DNA of 64,000 bases from Forficula auricularia (Eukaryota; Arthropoda; Insecta; Dermaptera; Forficulidae). Position numbers and translations under genes: made by a program. The notes under the pieces were generated by a model that worked only from the letters and a program-made list of their open reading frames with translations, had not been told where the DNA came from and did no database searches. Positions within the stretch are counted from its first letter, which is position 1; every line of letters starts with the position of its first letter. Positions 42,501-48,500 of this stretch are shown here, piece by piece. The stretch is from the NCBI GenBank assembly GCA_024734495.1, contig JALMQS010000841.1, positions 5,448,465 to 5,512,464 of the forward strand, given 5' to 3'.

Positions 42501-45500
42501 GTGCATATCGACCCAAAATTAAGGTGGAGGGGGGTTAAAAATAAAAAATCTAGGCTATTTGAGAAAACTCAACCAAATTTTGTATACATAATCAGTGGGA
42601 CCCCAGAAGTCTAAAAATGCAAAAATTAACCGCCCAAAATGGGGGGGGGGGAGGGAGAGTGTAGGGCCAAAAAATGAAAATATAGGCCCTTGTACCATAC
42701 TCAATCAAATTTTGTATACATAATCATTGGGACCTCAGGTTGTATGATAAAGTCAAGTGGATGGCCACATCAGAACATGTCAGCTTATTTTTCTTTTACT
42801 TTTTTTCTGAAAGTTGTCCAAAAGTTATTTTCTAATTCCATTTAGGGAAAGAGGTGTTGGTTTATAGTGAAGCATATTAAAACACAGGAGTTTTTTAATG
42901 GGTTATAGTGGTATCTTACAAGTAAAAAAATTAAATTAAAATTCCTTTAATTATATTTTTGGAGTTTTTTTTCTCTATGTTACATATTTCGAGTTATGAG
43001 CCCATCATCAGGAGCTTAACAAAAGACTGAGTAATATTTTTGAAAAGCGGTGTTGGTTTACACTGAAACATATTAAACACATGAGTTTTTCAGTCTTTTA
43101 AACTCCTGATGATGGGCTCATAACCCGAAATATGTATAGAGAAAAAAAAACTTCAAAAATATAATTAAAAGAATTTTTTAATTTTTTTAATTTAACTTAG
43201 AGAAAGTGTTGTAGGTTTTAGGTGAAACATGATATTAATTAATAAAGTAAAGGGTGTGTAGTTTCACAAACAAAACAGTTTTTAACCTGTAAACTCCTGA
43301 TGATGGATGAGTTTGTATAAACTTCTTTGAGTTTTATTTCATTCACTGTGAAACTACACACCCTTTACTTTATTAATTTATTTTTTTACTTGTGAAACAC
43401 CACTATAACAAATTTATAATTTTCTCATTAATATATTAAAGAATAATTAACATATTAACGAGAATTGTTTTGATCGAGATTTTTAAACAAGATATATATC
43501 TCGAGACTACTGCTGGTTGAAGCTATTGGAGTCTGCTGAGTCTTAAGTCTGGATCAAGAGAGAATGAAAAAGATATGATCTATTTAGCTATAATCCAACG
43601 TCATTTTGCGATTAGCCCGCATGACATTTGGATGGATCCAAGCTAAACGCAAAATTGGTTACATTATGATGATTATAGCTAAATGGATCATACCTTTTTC
43701 ATTCTCTCTTAATCCAGACTTAAGACTCAGCAGACTCCAATAGCTTCAACCAGCAGTAGTCTCGCGATATACTATATATCTTTTTTAAAAAGCGCGATCA
43801 AAACAATTCTCGTTAATATGTTAATTATTCTTGTTAATGAGAAAATTATAAATTTATTTAACTTCATTACTTCAAGTTAGAAATATAAGTTCAGATATTT
43901 TTTGCACTTAATATTTGACAAAAATCACCTGCATTTGATGCGGTTGAATCAAATATAGGAAACATACGATTCACCGCTATAACATGTTAAAAACTGCTAT
44001 ATTTTCTAATTCTTTGATATTGATGCCCATTTGTATTTTTAAATCAACACTGTTTAGTTTTATTAAATAACTTTTCGAGTTTTGTACGACTTCTTCAAAT
44101 AAAATTTCGTAATTAATTTCATTTCCTTTAAGATTAAAACATTATAATGGTTTGATATAATCGGTAACGAGGTGTTGATTTCCTTCAAAACCCACATTTA
44201 TGTTGAGTAAATTTACTTTTAAGAAAATAGTCCAATGGCCATGGAGTGAAATCTACCCGCAACTTATTTGCTTGTCCTTTCACAATGAATTAATTAAATT
44301 CCAATTTATCTGACGAGAAGTATAGATATTACGTATATGTTTTCAAAGTGAGGCAAAAATTAATTAAGATTAATTGATTTTTTCAGATCCTAAAGCTTTT
44401 TCAGAGTCCGAATAAATGTCTCTTACTTTAATTTTCCGGGGTAAATTATCCCAAATGGGGTAACAATGAAACTATCGGGGGTAATAAGGACATTTTTAAA
44501 ATTTTCTATTTCATAAACTATTATAGTATTTTAGTTTGAATTATGTTAATGTTACAATTTTTATTTACTTACAGATAGTTTTCATGTAAATTCCAATGAA
44601 TTCAATATAATAAATAATATACATTCATAAAACTAAAGATTTGAGCATCTTTTTTTGAAAATAGTTTGGAATGTTTTTCAAAAAATCAGCTCGGGTTCAA
44701 ATTAACCAATGTTTTTAAAAGAGAAAGAATTCAATCTTTAGGACAAATTCTAGGATTTTAGTAGAAATATTATTAAAGTTCGATATCAGATGGGATTCAT
44801 CCCCTCAGGAGTCGACCTGAGAACTAATATGCTTTCCGGACAGACAGCCAATCAGCTCACAACCTCGATACCAAAATCCACTCGCCGATAGTAATTTTTT
44901 AATTTCAAGTTTGAATCTTATTTAGTTTACGAGTACAATGCTCTGATAGACTGAAGGACATTGTAGTTACACTGTTAAAAAAATGTAAATTTACTATATG
45001 TTTTTACAGTGAGTGAGCATGTTAGTTCTTAGGTTCGACTCCTGAGGGGATGAATCCCCTCTGAAATCAGAATTTAATGATATTTCTACTAAAATCTTAG
45101 AATTTGTCTTAAAGATTGAATTCTTTCTCTTTTTAATATACATTTATCTTGCTTTTCAGAATGTAGGGGTAATAGCGACCTACTCAAAAATATTTTGGGG
45201 TAATGGCTAAAAAAGTCCCCGACCTCTCGGCTAGAGTGTTGGGTCGCTGACTCGAAGATCGCTGGTTCGAGACCTAGTCTCGGTAGATAGATATTTGCAG
45301 TCTCCTTCTCTTGGGAAGTAATGGCAACCTACCAAGAGTATAATTGTCAAGTAACCTCTCTAAACTAGCCGTTCGGAACCGGCGTTAAAAAGTAGGTCCC
45401 GTTATCTGTGTAAAACAACTAAACACAATCAGCACAGGTATATGTGGAGAGGCGCCGACACCTGTTTCGGGTATGGCAGTCTAAGAATAAATATTTCAGA

Positions 45501-48500
45501 ATTTAGTGTACAGTACACTAAATTCTGCAGGAAAATGAAGTACTGTATAAAATTGTTACTGCCACTGAGAGAAGAGTCAGAGGGAAATATCACATTGGAT
45601 TTCCTTCGCTGACTTTTCAAAACCTGAAGGAGTAGGGAATAAACCTCCGAAACAGTCGGTTTTTGAATAAAATAAGATAGTTTTAATTATCTCTCTTTTT
45701 TGAACTTGCCATAATCTCACAAAGAGAAACAAAGATGTTGTCCTCTGCTTGATGCAAATAAACATACACACATATGTATCGAAAACTTTTCAATTATACC
45801 ATAATCTCAATGATTTTATAGTTAGACCGTTTCTCCTAAGGTGTAAAAGGTGTTGCATCCTTTTGCACCTTTATTAATAAAATAAAAAAGACAAAATATT
45901 ATATATATACATACAGGCATTTTTTACTTTGTAACGTGAAGATAAGCAAAAATAATATTTTTGGTATACGATTTCAATATTTTTCCAAACTAATTAGTGT
46001 AAATTATTATTATAATTATTGTATCAATCCGCTGCAGAATTTTTAAGTATATAAACAAAAACAATTTTAATTAACTCGTTCAACATCTCTCTCGTAGCTC
46101 TAAAAACTTGGTTGATTTAATTTGAAAATAAATAAATAAAAAAATAAAGATTAATAAATACATCAAATGTTGAAAACGTTTTTTAATTAAATAAAATAAG
46201 ACAGCTTAAGCCCTGACAAATCTATTTTGAATGTTTAATTCATTATGTTTTTTTTATTTTACATCAGTCAATTTAATAAATTAATGAATAGAACGAGTTT
46301 AATGATCCAACCACCCACGCTACCTTTCCCTTTTTAACCTTTTCAAATTACTTACGGACAAGTTAACATCTAATTATTTTTGAATGAAATATTTAATTAT
46401 TTTATAAATATTTTTTAAGAAAGAAATTTAAAACAAATCTTGAAAGGAGAATTTTTTTCCGAGATCCTGAATAGCTTTTTGGGCTTTAGGTTAGATTCCC
46501 GAGAATGACCTTGTAAGCAAACTTATCCATAACATTTCACATTTGCATAGAAAAATTATCCCAATTTCATTGAAAAATATATCTCTAACTTATTAATAAA
46601 GTATGTAATTATTTGCTGCTAAGGGAGCTAAAGAGAACATAAATTAATTCCTGTGAATACATTGTAATAGACTGATGAAGAGGGCAAGCCCTCGAAACTA
46701 TAGTCTCGTTATAAATAAATAAAATTTATAATTCCAGCAGAAGACACTCTTCGTATTGTCTCCTTCAATATATAAAAATTCTGCTACTCTCGGCAAAAAC
46801 TTTCTCAATTTAGTAGCCTTCTTTTAATTTCTTCGGAAATTGTTTTCAATAATTTGGGATTTAAAAACATACATGTTTTGAATTAAATTGAAAGTTTCTT
46901 TTTGCCGAGAGTAGCAAATTTTATAAAATTAAGAAGATAATAAAAGAGGTGTCTTCTGCTCTTTTATTTATAACGAGACAATATGTTTTGAAGGCTTTGC
47001 CCTCTTCTCAGTCTATTACGATGATTCACATGAATTAATACATTACATACATTAATTCCTTTGAATAAATTGTAATAGACTGATCAAGAGGAAAAGCCCT
47101 CGAAACTATTGTCTCGTCATATAATAAATTAAAAATGTATTTTTCCATCAGAAGACACACTTTTTATTGTCTCCTTCAAAACATTTTTTGGTTTGTAGAT
47201 TGGCCTCTGAACGGTTCATATGTATGCATAGATGTATAGATATATTATATCTATACTTAAATTTATATAGGTTATTCCTAAGCAATATTTAAAAACATTT
47301 AGATTATTCCTAAAGAAAATTCTTACCTTGTACGTACCATACGCCTGAATATAGGCAATTGATTCGTCACCTCTTCTTCAAAGCTGCGTAGAATTTAGGC
47401 TCTACCGTAACTAAAATGTTCACTAGCTCTTAAATAATATGTTCTTTAGCTATTAAAAATGTGTCTCCTACTATATAACAGCGAATATTGAGTACACCTG
47501 TAATGTATTCATAAAATATTTTTTTATTTAGTAATTATTTCAAGGGTTGAATATGTAGAATGCTGGTGTGACTTGAAAAAAAACTATTAATCATATCTCA
47601 CTAGAAAATGAGAAAGTCCAGGTATAAAAATCTTTTTTTTAACTCTAAATAAATACAGTGAAACCCCTCTCAAATCCGAACCCCGAAAATCCGGAATCTC
47701 GGGAAATCCGAACGAAAAAGAAAGAGAAACTTATTTATTTAGTAATAAAACAAATATGTATATATTCTACATTATAACCTTATTTTACATTAGTTGAAAA
47801 ATTAACAAAGTCAAGTTAGCATACCTAACAATTTATTTGTTAAATGTCTTTACGTGTTACATCCAGTTTGCAAAAACAATGAAATTGATTTACTGGAATC
47901 ACTTTAGGATAATCACTTAATCGAACACTGCTAAATTCGGATAATCCGAACAGGCTACATCCCCAATTAGTTCGGATTTGAGGGATTTCACTGTAGTAAT
48001 ATTTTTGAAATAAATTTATAATAAACATCCAGTATTACATTTCAAATCAATTGCAATCTCGATGTAATTTATTATTTACTAATAATTTTTTTGTTTTTTC
48101 TGCTTCTAGAATCTGGTCGTCAAAAGAACAAGAACCAAATGGGAATGGTTATGGCCGCGGCCGGAATGAAAGCTGGTCTTCTTGGAGCCTTAGCTTTTAA
48201 GGGTCTTGTATTACTGGTCGGAAAGGCGCTCCTAATTTCGAAAATCGCCCTCCTTCTGGCCACCATCATCGGCCTCAAGAAACTCTTCTCGCAACAGAAA
48301 CATGTGACTTATGAAGTGGTCGCTCATCCACATCACTCGCATTCTCACGTCTCTGACCACGGAGGCGGCGGCGGCGGCGGTGGCGGCGGACATGATTCTT
48401 ACTCCAGCGGTTGGGGCAGGAGTATCAATGTGGCCCCTGCAGGAGCTGTTCCCGAAGTGGATCCCCATGCACAGGCGTACCGGGCTTACCAACCTACGCA

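Larger units (their letters stand above)
42850..43390. mobile_element. Hammerhead foldback cluster, GAGTTT subfamily
   Basis: Lead GGTGTTGGTTTATAGTGAAG, a minus motif at 42981-43011, a plus motif at 43105-43138, then a second lead (GTTGTAGGTTTTAGGTGAAA) and a fragment at 43300 with AAACTC-CTGATGATGGA but the 3' half of the core deleted. ATAAAGTAAAGGGTGTG and its inverse border the last part. Confidence 0.7.
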
